Shown here piece by piece: positions 1 through 11,587 of a stretch of 64,000 nucleotides of DNA. Position 1 is the first letter of the stretch; every line of letters begins with the position of its first letter. Location of the stretch: the NCBI GenBank assembly GCA_963971405.1, contig OZ020484.1, forward strand, positions 4,340,001 through 4,404,000, written 5' to 3'. The notes under the pieces were generated by a model. The model did not search any database and had not been told where the DNA came from. It worked only from the letters and a program-made list of their open reading frames with translations. Source of the DNA: Psococerastis gibbosa (Eukaryota; Arthropoda; Insecta; Psocodea; Psocidae). The position numbers were made by a program, and so were the translations under genes.

Positions 1-344
1 TTTAAAAAACAGTAATAAAAAGTACGCCCAGCAACGAATGAATCAAACCAAGCTTACTTCAATGAAGTAATGGGTGGTGTAACACTTGAGCCGAATTCAA
101 GTGCCTAAATACCAGAAATACAGAATAACCGGACACACCTCCAACACAACTCGGTCAGGAGCTACCGGTCCTATTGCCTGAGGCCTGAGGGAGTGACGGA
201 ACTTACGACCATCCGAGGAGTAGTACATGGACACGCCTATCCAGCTCCTGAGGTAATTCCACATGCAACGAGTCAACTTCTACTGAGTAACTGAGCAGAC
301 GGCTCCTATTTCTGAAGGAGTTAGTTCTCATTTTTTGAGGACTT
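1..344. other. Non-coding, no gene seen
   Basis: No convincing reading frame. A short stretch near 165-185 (GAGCTACCGGTC core) recurs near 1064-1085, so this is probably dispersed repeat sequence of unknown type. Confidence 0.5.
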
Positions 345-568
345 TTTATAAATAAATAAAATAAATAAATATAGACTTTTTTGTTCTATTACTAAGCCAA
401 CCTAGCGGAGTTAGGGCTATGAGCCCTCTCTTACACTCAACTAGGAAGACCCGGGACCGCCTCCTTTACATGCCCTCCGAAGCACGGCCAGAAAATATAG
501 CAAGTGTGGGACTCGAACCAACAACCATTCGGGTGAAAGTTGGAGTCCGTTCCACTACTCTACATTAT
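345..568 (-). mobile_element. SINE-A copy (tRNA-derived SINE)
   Basis: Read on the minus strand this is a tRNA-like head followed by a body and an AT-rich tail. The box B promoter motif GGTTCGAGTCC is present as its complement near 510-522, and a box A-like TAGTGGAACGG lies upstream. The tail is the (AAAT)n run at 345-370. At least eight other copies occur in the window (2475, 12145, 14745, 15205, 16484, 31600, 35684, 57175). An intact internal Pol III promoter is typical of tRNA SINEs. There is no protein. Confidence 0.9.
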
Positions 569-574
569 ATTTTT

Positions 575-770
575 TTTTTATGAACGCTGGCTTACTTATA
601 GTGGCCCATAGGTCCCTTGTCCAATGCCAACGACCCCATGGATTACGGACATTATTTGTATTGTTTCCGTATGCATTTTTGGCCATTGGAAAACTGGTAT
701 ACGTCCTCGATGTCGACCTACACCGGCTACAAGAGATAATGGACAAGCTGAGACAAGCTTGACTTAACCA
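575..770 (+). repeat. Rep-C dispersed repeat copy
   Basis: About 190 bp, recurring at 6020-6192, 34100-34320, 36050-36190, 63425-63500 and, more diverged, at 16750-16930 and 51750-51870. Hallmarks are GTGGCCCATAGGTCC near the start and GACAAGCTGAGACAAGCTT at the end. It is open in one frame (about 60 residues) in two copies, but the frame is broken in others, so I read it as a SINE or LINE fragment and not a gene. Confidence 0.7.
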
Positions 771-1849
771 AGTACAGATATGAGTTTTAAACGAAAAAGT
801 GCAAAATGCGCGGGAAATTCAAATTAATAAATTATTGGAAAACAAGAATATGGTTGCATAGTTTTATAATTGATTGAAATTCATAATTAACATTAAACAG
901 GTTTAAATTTGGAATATAATATTGCGAATTATAAATCATCAGTCTAAATCTAAGGGAGAAAAAAAAATATTTCCGGTGTTATGTTAATCTGTAAACGTAG
1001 GGCAGCAGGAGTCGGTTCTCAAACCTACTTCTGCATCAAAGACCTCACTAGGCACTTAGCCAAGAGCTACCGGTCTATCGCCTTAGGATAGATTAGCCGC
1101 AAGGCGGATGGCCTGAATCCTATAATAAAGAACCAACTATTCCCGATTCCGCAATTAACTTGAAATGGATCGGGGGCCTAATCACGGGCTCTCAGCATCA
1201 ATTTTACGACACTCCAACCATACCACTCGCTTCCAGCCTTCCAAAGATTATAAGATGCCGCTAAAACCGTAATAAATCAGCTGCGGCTAACTACCCCAAC
1301 TTATGTTGCCATTTTTGTTGCTTTTTTTAACGTAAGTTGAAGTAACTTAACAGCTTACGGGCTGCCCATGCTGTCGCCATCTTATTTATTCATTTATGGT
1401 ATATGGGATATGTTAATGCTTTGTTCACGCTGGCTAGATCTCACGAGGTACATGTTTATGGCGATATGTAATCGCTGATGGCCGTGAGTTGTAATATAGG
1501 CCTGGCAAGTGATTTCGAGATATTAGTCTAACTACGGATGTTTCGCAACAAGGTCGTGGGAATTTTTTTGACTTTATTATACTAATTTGATGAGCGGGGG
1601 TTAAATTAATCTAGCTCAGCTCTTAGTTGTTAAAATATACGTCCAAACTAGGGTAACTTGACTGGGGTAATTTGTTGGCAGTTTGTCAGCAGTCATCAAT
1701 TTCGTTGCCTATGCACTTATTGCTTTCCTATTGCATTTATATACGTAGTATTAGGAAAGCTTTGATGGTCCAAATTGTCGTTTTCGAGATTTGAACGAAT
1801 TAACACGCTTTGAGGTGTCAGCAGGAACAAAAACTAGTGTTTTTTTTTA
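771..1849. other. Non-coding, little recognised
   Basis: The stretch at 800-840 (core GCGCGGGAAATTC followed by an AT-rich run) also occurs at 27840-27875 and, inverted, near 28040-28065, so it marks the end of another inverted-repeat family. Nothing else is recognised. Confidence 0.4.
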
Positions 1850-1990
1850 ATGTCTGTCTGTCGGTAACTCCATTTGGCGCCAAACTACTGAATAGATTTT
1901 GATTAAATTCGGCATGCAGGTTCCCAAAATTTAGGAGCATGTATGCAAAATGCGATTTGTCAAGTGAAACTGTAAATGCAGAGGAGACAA
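1850..1990 (+). repeat. TE UTR-like motif
   Basis: Contains TGTCTGTCTGTCGGTAACTC followed by a GATTTTGATTAAATTCGGCA stretch. Similar 'GATTTTGAT...TT.GGCATG' blocks are common in non-coding parts of invertebrate transposons. A related block lies inside the hAT element near 25660-25860. Family not assigned. Confidence 0.4.
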
Positions 1991-2474
1991 AACACTTTTA
2001 AAATCTATATATTATTTCCACATTAGGGGATGTAATATTTTAATTACTATTTCTTAATTATACGTATATGAATGACATTAGACTTTTTATTACACTTTTG
2101 TAGCAGTCGATGTGACGATTTCAGTGATACCACCAACTCAAAAATTATTGGGTGCACAGCGTACAAACTGTATCGGATTGTATCTGCGACAAAAAGCCCT
2201 TTGTTTCCACAAACTTTGCCAAATGAGACCCATTCACTTGAGTCGTACTACCCTTTTTCCCCGGGACACCAATGCCACTCGTTTTTTGAACCAAATAGAA
2301 TATTCATTAAAAAGCTATAAAACAGATCATAGCTAACAGAAGAAATATTTCTCAACATTTTCATGCGTGACATGTTTTCGTCACTAACACTGGTTGGCAC
2401 AATATTCAGAATTTATTTTTACAAAAAACGGTTGGTGCGGCGTCCGAACTTTGTACAAAAAACATTGAACAAAC
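1991..2474. other. Non-coding, nothing recognised
   Basis: Two overlapping short open frames of 74-82 codons give peptides with no domain features. I see no gene. Confidence 0.4.
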
Positions 2475-2698
2475 AAATAAATAAATAAATAAATAAAGAC
2501 TTTTATTGTTTCTATTACTAAGCCAACCTAGCGGAGTTAGGGCTATAAAGCTCTCTCTTACACTCAACTAGGAAGGCCCGGGACCGCCTGCTTTACATGC
2601 CCTCCGAAGCATGGCCAGAAAATGTAGCCAGTGTGGGACTCGAACCAACAACCTTTCGAGTGAAAGTCAGAGTCCGTACCACTACGCTACATGTCTTG
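2475..2698 (-). mobile_element. SINE-A copy, full length
   Basis: Minus-strand tRNA-derived SINE with box B (GGTTCGAGTCC) complement near 2635-2650, and a seven-unit (AAAT)n tail at 2475-2500. The head ends in CTACATGTC, which matches the start of the other copies. Confidence 0.9.
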
Positions 2699-3145
2699 AC
2701 AAAAGCATTAAAGTTCTAATTTTTTTATAGTTCAATTCAGAATCAGATTTCGACCACATTTTCACAATATGCTGGACATGCAATACGAATGTATTAATTT
2801 CTGGGAAATTAATAATTACATGAGCAATAAACTTGGCAAAGCCATTCTTGGCTACCAACCATCTAGAAACTGCCATTAGTCCCAGACAATTAGGTATGAA
2901 AAGAAGCCGCTGCTAGGTCTACAACACTGCCCACAGCATACTACATACTGCATTACGCTGGTGGTCGCAAATTTAACATACAAACAGGTACTGTATATGA
3001 ATACCACGCTAGGTATGTCTTCTGGACCAAAACACAACACTGCCACCACACAAATAGCAAAGGATTCGGTGTAAGAAGGCGTTAAGTCGCATTTGGAAAC
3101 CGTCCTATTTTATCATGGAAGAAGGTGTTATATACTCATCCACAA
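2699..3145. other. Non-coding, nothing recognised
   Basis: A 64-codon minus-strand frame overlaps the SINE end and has no recognisable features. No gene seen. Confidence 0.4.
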
Positions 3146-3540
3146 TATGCCAACGGCCATACCAAGTTGAATCCACCAGAGCAGAGCCTGTTCCAAACTG
3201 CAGCGAACTTGATAGAGTGGACAGCGTCAGCTGTCGCTGATACAGCCAAATGTCGGATGTGAAAAAAGCTTACTTTTCAGGAGCAATAAAACTGTCTCAC
3301 TTTTCTCTTATTTATTATTTTTAATTATTTATTGCTACCGATCTATTGGCTGTTGACAAGCCACCATTTGCTACTAGGTGTATTCATTTATTTTGGTCGC
3401 CATGGTTTGTTAATCTGTAAGGCTGTAAATCGCATTTTTGGACATACGGCATTTTACAGTATCAGCGACGATATGGTGGGACATGATAACGCGCTGAGAC
3501 TACCTTTCAGTCTATGTACTGTATGTGTGTGGTGAAACTG
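3146..3540 (+). mobile_element. Rep-B copy, split
   Basis: The 5' part (3150-3240, ATACCAAGTTGAATCCACC onward) and a later part (3475-3535, GGTGGGACATGATAACGCGC) match consecutive pieces of Rep-B seen intact at 33710 and 38303. About 230 bp of unrelated sequence separates them. The intervening part is probably a later insertion, but its ends are not clear. Confidence 0.6.
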
Positions 3541-3927
3541 GTCAAAGGGCAGATCCAGGTTATGGATGCAACATGTGTTATTGCACTGGAGGTAAAAATA
3601 TTCCGCAAAAACCTTTACTTCCATCAGCGACTTCTGGAATATTAAGCAGTCGCGCAGACAATGAGGGCCACGTAATGCAAGTAATAGCTATTAGCTTTCA
3701 CAGTGAACGTGCGGCAGTCCCATGTAGGCTGCATTGTCCCATACAAATCACATCAAGTCCAAAAGAAAAAGCGCCGCGTAGACTTGGGTCAAGTAACGAC
3801 ACGCATGCTAATAACTTTTGAAAAGATTGCCGGCATCAGCAATGTTGAATGTTTGCAGAATACTATGCTAGTCGAATTGAACGTAAAAGAACGGGTAAGA
3901 GAGGAACCTGTACTTGCTTTCCTATAC
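3541..3927. other. Non-coding, nothing recognised
   Basis: Overlapping 76-98 codon frames have no recognisable domains. Confidence 0.4.
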
Positions 3928-4215
3928 TTATAAATTAGTGTAGGTGTAATAGATAATTATGAGTACTGCAGTTCCATGGTAAATAATTTCCCTATGACCT
4001 ATGATCAGTGCATCCGCGAGTTCGTCGTTCGTTCGTTCGTCGTCGTTGATTTCATGTAGGGCAGGGCATTGGGCCAGTTGGCCTGGAGTGCCTTCCTTCA
4101 GCGAGCACATGGGGCACATGGGGCTGTCGACCACCCCGATTTTGTGCAGATGATGTTGAAGAGAATCGTGTCCTTTGATCATCCTGAAGGATGGCCGCCA
4201 CTCCCCGGGGCAGGT
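3928..4215 (-). mobile_element. LINE ORF2 C-terminal fragment
   Basis: The minus-strand peptide reads GHDSLQHHLHKIGVVDSPMC followed by PMC and, about 17 residues on, CPAL. This order (GH...L..HLH.IG..DSP.CP.C...CPAL) is the conserved region after RNase H at the end of many non-LTR retrotransposon polymerases. No reverse transcriptase core is nearby, so this is a 5'-truncated remnant. The downstream part is degraded and the frame stops near 3930. Confidence 0.75.
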
Positions 4216-4286
4216 TGCCAGGGGATGATAATAAGTAATAATAATAATATTAATTGTGGATTGACCAGAAATTTGACAACTACATT

Positions 4287-4675
4287 GAAGGCGCCCATTC
4301 CACCGACCGGCTAGGGCTATTTACAAAAACAGTGACGTGGCAGCAGACATTCAAGAATAAGCGGGGTTTCCACCGACCTCGCATGGCAGAATTGACGGAA
4401 ATGTTTATTTTCCTCTATGCCATAATTAAAATTGATCAATGATCATACAGTAAAATCACAAACAAACAAACTAAAATTAAAAAATGGCGTCATGGGATAT
4501 GTTAAGTACAAACATTTTAATAGATTTCTATAAAAAGAAAAATTCTAATTTCCGTCAATGTCATTTGCATTCTGCAATGCGAGGTCGGTGGAAACGCCAC
4601 CTATGTCTTGAATGTCTGCTACCACGTCACCGTTTTTGTAAATAGCCCTAGCCGGTCGGTGGAATGGGCGCCTAA
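4287..4675. mobile_element. Harbinger-type nested MITE, copy A1
   Basis: A 383-bp element at 4290-4672 with outer inverted repeats of about 70 bp, beginning GGCGCCCATTCCACCGACCG. The flanks are GAA and TAA, consistent with a decayed 3-bp TWA duplication. A second, inner inverted repeat (TTTCCACCGACCTCGCATTG and its complement) lies inside the outer one. There is no coding capacity. TWA duplications and GG-starting ends point to PIF/Harbinger mobilisation. Confidence 0.85.
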
Positions 4676-6019
4676 GATAAAATAAATAAATTTCCGACAA
4701 TAAATCATTGACAGCGATGAGCGTAAGCCCATGTAGTCCAAAAACTTAACTTAATTTAGTCTATACTGTATCTTGAATTCGAATTGTTTATTTTTTTGAT
4801 CATTTGTGATCTTCAGATATTAAAAACAATTTTTATTTAGCCATAAATTTTGCCCTACTCGAAGCTCGCTGCAACTCGACAGGGAACATGTTAAAGCTCT
4901 AGGTCCCAGAAATAAGGCGGTACATTTGTAATGTGCGGTTCGCGGTCGTAGTCCATAACTGGCGGGTGTTTTTTAATTGAATAGGTGTACAAACGATAGT
5001 TACAGTATGTTATGCAGACAATGTAAAACTACATACCTTAAACATAGCTGACGTCTAAAAGTATAAAAATGGCGTTTGATTAAACTAAATGAAAATCGAG
5101 TGAAGCGAAACGACGTGTTGGCATAGGTGAGAAACAACCCCTAATTATTCACACGATCACACTTCACAACAAACACGACAACATTCGGAGCTTGAAAGGG
5201 TCATGTTGGCTCTAACACTCAAATTGTATACTATAGTATTTCCTGATGGCCACAACACTTCATCGTACTGGCACGCGAGCCGATTCATTCACACACTTAA
5301 ATGCGCAATGCTCCGCAATAAAAGATTTCAGACAGTACTAGAGTTGTGCAATGTTTAGCCTATTTTGGTCGCAAGTGAAAGATACTACGTTAGTAGCATC
5401 TGAAAAACAATTTAAGTTGGGATCTTTGAAAATTGGATAAATAAAATAGAAGTTTGAAGAAAGTTTTTTATATGTTCAACCTGTTAATTTGAAACCCTTC
5501 TTCTTCAAATGCCTTTTTTATTTTTACACGTTCAAACTGATAATACAGGTTTTTACTGTAGGTCAGATTTCTAATTTTCAATCAAGACAACAATTAAAAA
5601 ATCGTCTGCTGATTAAATTATATTAGTAATAATGTTAAAAACCACACAGCAAATTAATTATTGCCTTAAGGAATGTTTCATGAACATTTCCAAATTAGCG
5701 AGTACGCCATTACTACCAAGTACCATCATAACTTTGGAATGAGCGAATAAAAGACCTAAGCATCCATAATGAGTACTTGTGGTTACGACCGTTTTAAGCA
5801 TATAATTATTACTTCTTGACATCCACATGAGGTAAAATTAAGTGTAGAAGCCAATAATAATGTATACGATAACAAAAATATTTAACTATCAGAAACATTT
5901 CTTAGGTACTATTATGGATAGCTATCGGTTTCTTTATTAGTATTTTTAAGACCTTTTTTAATTGAGGTAGGCCTGGACTCGTATCGGTACTTGGTTAAGC
6001 CATGCTTTCGACTGTTTCA
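4676..6019. other. Non-coding AT-rich spacer
   Basis: No reading frame over 60 codons and no repeat seen elsewhere in the window. The sequence is AT-rich with many short A/T runs. No host exon is recognised. Confidence 0.5.
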
Positions 6020-6192
6020 TTGCGTCAATGGTAAGCTTGTCTCAGCTTGTCCATTATCGCCTGTAGCAGGTGAAGGTTGACATCGCGGACGTATACCAGT
6101 TTGTCAATGGCCAAAAATGCATACGGAAACAATACAAATAATGTCCAAAATCCGTGGGGGCGTTGGCATTGGAGAAGGAACCTATGGGCCAC
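6020..6192 (-). repeat. Rep-C copy
   Basis: Minus-oriented copy of the repeat at 575-770. It still gives a 64-residue frame similar to that in copy 1, with different substitutions. Its end abuts the 350-bp MITE that starts at 6195. Confidence 0.7.
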
Positions 6193-6547
6193 TACAATGG
6201 GGTTCATTTGTGGCGTCATTTTGTAGATGGCAGCACCAAATAATATGCAATAATATCAAAGCGTTGATTTTTCCATAAGCCTCAATACTATTTTAAAATG
6301 ATTTTCAATTACGTATTATTTTAAATTGATATTTTTCTATAAATCATGGAGAATATATATAGTAAATTATATGCAGCGAAATAAGGTCCAGGCATAGTAA
6401 AAATATTATAAAAAATATTAAAAGAATTAATTAGATGCTAAGAGCTTAGTTTTCGCATGCAAACGGCGGCCATTTTGAATAATATGGATATCGGTTTGTC
6501 GTCAGCGAACCTAGTGACCAAAACTGTCCCTACAGAACCTCATTGTA
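6193..6547. mobile_element. 350-bp MITE family D, copy D1
   Basis: Element at 6195-6545 with short terminal inverted repeats (CAATGGGGTTC / GAACCTCATTG) and TA on both sides. Near-identical copies lie at 19862-20207 and 36383-36726. It is AT-rich and non-coding; the 70-codon frame at 6457 runs out of the element. TA flanks suggest a Tc1/mariner-type transposase, by inference. Confidence 0.75.
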
Positions 6548-7210
6548 AGGCTGGGTCCATAGAAAGGTCATTCAAAACAATTACAAATTACAAAATTGAC
6601 TTAGGCCTACTTCTAATGTATATTGAACCTGACTCATTAATTTCTCGGACATTAATGGTAAATTACTAGAGAAAGGAAAACATGGAAAAATTGACGGAAG
6701 CGGGATTGAAATGCAAGCGAAATATAGGTACCGTGAAAGGTTGTGAATCGGTTCTAAACTTTAATTTTGCATTTGTTTCGTTCGAAGCCATGAAACCCAG
6801 GAAACCAAAAAGTAGACAAGAATGTAAATAGAAGGGGGGGGGGGTTATTAAATCTTAATAAATTATTAAACTTGCACAACAATCAGCAATTCACAACATC
6901 ACAAGACCCATGCACGAAAAACTAGTCTTATTACATAAAGGCAATAACAGGAACACCATAACCAGAATGTACCTACCTTGGTTACCTGGGTGTACCTCAA
7001 GGAAAAGGAAGGTAATGATTAACTTCAACCTAGTCTAATTAGAACTAGAGCAGTTCTAATCAACCGGTGCCAAATTAGCGCCGAATTACACCAGGGGTAC
7101 TCACGTATCTCTGGTAAAGTGGAAAAAACCAGGAGGTGATAAACATAAAAGTAGGTACCACAAAACAAAGCATAATGAAAATACGATGTTTAGGCTATAA
7201 ATAAATTGTT
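6548..7210. other. Non-coding; G11 tract
   Basis: Contains an uninterrupted G run near 6833-6844. No gene or familiar repeat is seen. Confidence 0.4.
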
Positions 7211-7306
7211 AATTTCTCAATTATAGAGAAAATTAGAGGATATGGAAAAAAACTGGGCTCGGCGGGATTCGAACCCACGATCTACGCCTTAATTACTCAA
7301 TTATAG
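7211..7306 (-). pseudogene. Retroposed tRNA 3' half
   Basis: On the minus strand, GATCGTGGGTTCGAATCCC followed by GCCGAGCCCA has the shape of a tRNA T-arm and 3' acceptor strand. The matching 5' half is absent. The 64-bp insert (7227-7290) is flanked by a 16-bp direct repeat (AATTTCTCAATTATAG at 7211-7226, one mismatch at 7291-7306), as expected for LINE-driven insertion. It cannot fold into a whole tRNA. It may instead be a SINE fragment. Confidence 0.6.
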
Positions 7307-7601
7307 TTAAGAGTAAAATGGCCAACCCCCAAAATAGGTTGATTTATGGTTTTTATTCAATTTAATCCCGAAGTTATAAATACTTGGTCCGTTCAATAAG
7401 CAGAAGACTTATACATAGTATTGTAATAACGACTACAATACGATATACGTATGTGAATCTATAATAAATTGTTGGGGCTGTTTTATATAGAGAAATCCCT
7501 CAAAATAAAATAAAATGGTGGATTTCTGTGAACCTACAGTACATACTGCCTGACCACGATAGGATGGCACTTGGAACACTTTGTTCATTCGAAAACTGGC
7601 A
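7307..7601. other. Non-coding, nothing recognised
   Basis: No gene; short frames only. Confidence 0.4.
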
Positions 7602-7989
7602 TAAGGTGCCCATTCCATTGACCGGCTAGGGCTATTTCAAAAACGGTGACGTGGTAGCAGACACTCAAGACTTAGGTGGCGTTTCCACCGACCTCGCATT
7701 GCAGAATTGACGGAAATGTTTATTTTCCTCTATGCCATAGTTAAAATTGATCAATGATCATACAATAAAATCACAAACAAACAAACTAAAATTAAAAAAT
7801 GGCTTCATGGGATATGTTAAGTACAAACATTTTAATAGATTTCTATAAAAAGAAAAACAAACATTTCCGTCAATGTCACTTGCAATCTGCAATGCGAGAT
7901 CGGTGGAGACGCTACCTAAGTCTTGAGTGTCTGCTACCACGTCACCGTTTTGGAAATAGCCCTAGCCGGTCAATGGAATGGGCGCCTAA
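7602..7989. mobile_element. Harbinger-type nested MITE, copy A2
   Basis: Element 7605-7986 with TAA on both sides (7602-7604, 7987-7989). It has the same outer and inner inverted repeats as A1, but the left end starts GGTGCCC in place of GGCGCCC. Confidence 0.9.
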
Positions 7990-8105
7990 GCGGAACACCG
8001 AGTTTATTCGATTTTTATAAGTTTTCCAAGTGCCATAATAGGCCCGCAGAAAATGGCGCGAAATATGAGTTTATTATTTTTTATTCAGGATTCAGAGTTT
8101 ACAAC

Positions 8106-8506
8106 TTAGGCGCGGTTTCCACCGACCTGCAAGTGCAAAATACACATACGGTGACGTGGCAGTAGATATCATTAATAAAGGCGGGGTTTCCACCGACCTC
8201 TCAATGCAGAATGCAAATGACATTGACGGAAATTTTTGTTTTACTCTATGCCATAGTTAAAGTTGATCAACGATCATAGAGTAAAATCACAAACAAATAC
8301 TCTAAAATTAAAAAATGGCGTCATGGGATATGTTAAGTACAAACATTTTAATAGATTACTATAAAAAGAAAAATTTAAATTTCCGTCAATGTCATTTGTA
8401 TTCTGCAATGAGAGGTCGGTGGAAACCCCGCCTTTATTAATGATATTTGCTACCACGTCACCGTATGTGTATTTTGCACTTGAAGGTCGGTGGAAACCGC
8501 GCCTAA
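8106..8506. mobile_element. Harbinger-type nested MITE, variant A3
   Basis: Element 8109-8503. The core and inner inverted repeats match A1, but the outer ends are of a different subtype: GGCGCGGTTTCCACCGACCT followed by a GCAAGTGCAAAATACACATA stretch, mirrored at the right end. Flanks are TTA and TAA. Confidence 0.85.
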
Positions 8507-8990
8507 TACTTTGGTCGTATTTCTTACAATTTTCTTTTGCAAAATGTTGTTTTAATGGGGTGGGGGGGGGGCTGTACTTGTTGCTCAGGGCTGCAAAATC
8601 CCAAGGTCAGGGCCTGAGGACAGTTAGAGGTTATACCTTCATCACCACATGCGTGTATTATTAATATTTCTTTATTGTGCCAATCAACAATAGGTGAAGC
8701 AAGATTTCATTTGTTGTCATCTTCATTAATAATGTATTTATAAATGTTAGCATTCAGTCCGTTTAGCGACACGACGTAATACTTTATGTCTGCCAACTCG
8801 ATTTTTACGTAAACTCAGTAGCTACATATGGAGTTGCCAGTAACCTAGTTTTTTTTCTCACAATATATAATATAGAATCCAGTACCAGTCTCTACCATAT
8901 TTTCATATTGTTATATGGTACGAGAACTAATTGCTGTTCTTATTTTCTTTCGGTGTTGAATAGCCACGGGGAAATAATTAATAATAATAA
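8507..8990. other. Non-coding; G10 tract
   Basis: Includes a G run near 8560-8571. No gene seen. Confidence 0.4.
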
Positions 8991-8993
8991 TCT

Positions 8994-9325
8994 TCTTCTT
9001 CTGGCTCTACAGCCCTTGATGAGCACGACATCACTCCTCCAGACATCTCGCTTTTGTACAACGCTCCACCATTTACGGACTCCCAACTCGCGAAGGTCAG
9101 TTTCCAACTATTCCTGTCATGCTTTTTTTGTACATCTTTTTCGGCATGTGGTCGTCTGACATTCTTACGACGTGTCCCAGCCATCTTATGCGTTGCGCTT
9201 TAATGAACAGGACAATGCCTTCTCCGATGAGTATTGCGTCTATTGTTGTTTCATAAACGCCACTCTCCGTCTTTTTTCCATAAATCCTCCTTATTATCTT
9301 CCTCTCCTATACGCGTAGTTTGTTT
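8994..9325 (-). mobile_element. LINE ORF2 C-terminal remnant
   Basis: Minus-strand translation with a few stops gives [12 protein letters not shown], then [20 protein letters not shown], then a basic tail. The order 'RKI.R.IYG ... L.W.GH..RM.D...PK' is the usual C-terminus of non-LTR retrotransposon polymerases. The polymerase core is absent. Relatives lie at 10800, 54195 and 59283. Confidence 0.75.
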
Positions 9326-9339
9326 GCGTCATTGACAAT

Positions 9340-9425
9340 AATAATAATAATATTGACTTTTTTTCTATTACTAAGCCAACCTAGCAGAATTAGGGTTGTA
9401 AAGCCTCAACTAGGCAGGCCCAACC
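9340..9425 (-). mobile_element. SINE-A 3' fragment
   Basis: Only the body end and tail of the tRNA SINE remain: TATTACTAAGCCAACCTAGC, with an (AAT)n tail in place of (AAAT)n. The tRNA head is missing. Confidence 0.7.
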
Positions 9426-10795
9426 AGAACCAGCTTCATGCAATAGCAGCCAGCGCAACAAAGTCTGTCAACATGTGGTCAGTGTTAAAATGTACGTCAG
9501 CCGCACAAATTGACCAATCAATCTCAAAAGCTTTCAGGCCAAATAACCAGACGTGACATTGAGGTCAGCAGCAATAGGTGGGGTCAATATCATAATAATG
9601 AACAATCAATTTTACAACAGGAACTGCTTCCTGCAGGAAGTTGATTCAAACTTTTAATGGCAGCTCTGCTGTTTATTATCATCAGACATTCAACAATGGA
9701 CGTGGGCGAAAATTGCAAATTCCTAAATTGACTTGGCACTTGATCCACTTGCAAGCGGAAGCAAACGCTGACTACCAGGCCACATACTCAGCAAAAAGTC
9801 TTGCCTAGAGCGACATGAAGGTGGAAATAGTTGAAGCTGGAGGGAAGGGCACAGATCTATTAAGCAGCACGGCTACAAATGGCTAATCCGGGAAGGACGG
9901 TATTAGCTGAAGTAAAAAGGGCCGGCAAATCATTTATATGTACGATATGTAGGTATATTTACGAATACTTCAATAATAATATAATAATAATTCGTGTATT
10001 TCTCAACATTATTATATATTGTGTATCGTATAAATTGTAATAAATGATTGATGCATACAGTACGGGTATGTAGTACAGTGGCTTTCAACACAAAATCCAA
10101 AAACCTAAAATTTTTGAGTCGAACTATATATGTAAGCCTTGGACAAAGGAAACGAATTATGAAGTCTCTTCATTTTATAAAAAGAACTTTCAGGATCAAT
10201 TTTAATGCATAAATGTCTTAAAAATCTTTGGACACAGAGCGCCGCACTACAACAGCTATTTAAGGGCTTAGAGATCTCTTTCTTCTATTGGTGTGGTCAT
10301 TAATTTTTCCGGCAGCCGCGATTTTCACCTGATAGTGCTCATTCCTCCTTCCTTAAAAACAGATTTCTCGGAATACAATTATATTGTTTGTTACATACTT
10401 TATAGGCTAATGAACTGCATGTAGTAGTTGTTCTTCAAATGCTGAGATCATGGCATAACTGTAGTTCTGCTTCCGGAAAAAATTCTTCACAGTTTTTCAT
10501 CCCATCAGGTTCTTCAAATGGGTACTTGATAATTAACTGGTATTCGCCAAACTTGGCAGCTCGTCCCTATACTAGTACGTAATTCTCACAGGTACAATAC
10601 CTTAAGCGAGTACCATAATGCAACGTCCCTGCCTGCGAACCAAGATGACCTACGCATGTTGCATGTAAAATGTATTGTATTTTCTGAAATTCTACTTTTT
10701 AAAATTCCATACAGGTACATGTACCTAAGTACAGTACTGTATGTAGCATATGTGCGTATGTAGCATATCGGTTAGTATACACAGTAGAGGACAGT
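9426..10795. other. Non-coding, nothing recognised
   Basis: No supported gene or repeat in about 1.4 kb. Confidence 0.45.
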
Positions 10796-10799
10796 ATAT

Positions 10800-10870
10800 G
10801 ACTGGTGGAGTGTTGTCGAGCAGGCTAATAAAGTGCATCAAGGGCTGTACAGCCAGAAGTAGAAGAAGAT
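10800..10870 (-). mobile_element. LINE tail fragment
   Basis: Short match to the LINE tail seen at 59385-59455: GTGTTGTCGAGCAGGCTAAT followed by the ATCAAGGGCTGTACAGCCAG stretch. About 65 bp only. Confidence 0.55.
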
Positions 10871-11587
10871 TCGGGTGTGTAATAAGGGGGACTTGCTAAT
10901 AAATGCGTTATTATTAAGCAACTTACAGCCCATCATATGAGTTGTCAGAATGTACCCTCTTAAAAATGATTCAATTAAAATTATGTAATTAAGAATGTAA
11001 CGCATTATAACTAGCCCTGAACTGTCAGGATTAGATTCGTCGTGACTTTTAAAATAAACTCTAAGTACAGTAGGTGCTCTACTTTCATTTATTGCCAGCC
11101 TATGAAACATAAAAGTAACTTCCGATATGATCTCGTTCGAACAAAAATTAATTAGATTTGTAGCTTTAGATTTGTAATTTTAGATTGAGAAATAACCGGA
11201 GGGGCAAATCACATATCAAATGAAATAACGATAGCTGACAAAAATATAGCACCCCTTAGTAAAAATGCTCCTACACATTTTGATACACGATTGGCCACAA
11301 TTATGGAACTTGTAAAAAGAAATAAATTCAGAAGAAAGAAAATTGTTTTTATTTTTCACGTGGGCCAATTTATATACTGTATACATACTACCTAATATAA
11401 TAATTTAAAGTAATTTACATAAATTGGAGGTAGGGGGACCACAAAGCATTAACACCGCTGCTGGGGCCCTCTATTAATTAATAACAGTTTACAATGTTAC
11501 AATAATACTATACATACTAAAAAATGGCTGTAAAAATTCAAAACAAGAGAGGAAAAAAAAAGGAAAAAAACACAATGTAGAACGATA
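10871..11587. other. Non-coding; possible LINE 3' UTR piece
   Basis: A GGGCCC-centred stretch at 11425-11470 resembles those near 33220-33270 and 34440-34480, possibly LINE 3' untranslated sequence. A 90-codon minus frame (10838-11110) has no recognisable features. Confidence 0.35.

Noticed and set aside
575..770. Conserved 60-residue peptide in Rep-C
   Set aside because: Two copies are open in the same frame but others are disrupted by indels, so a functional small protein is unlikely. It could be a LINE-coding remnant.
7211..7306. Functional tRNA gene
   Set aside because: The 5' acceptor strand, D-arm and a foldable anticodon arm are missing.
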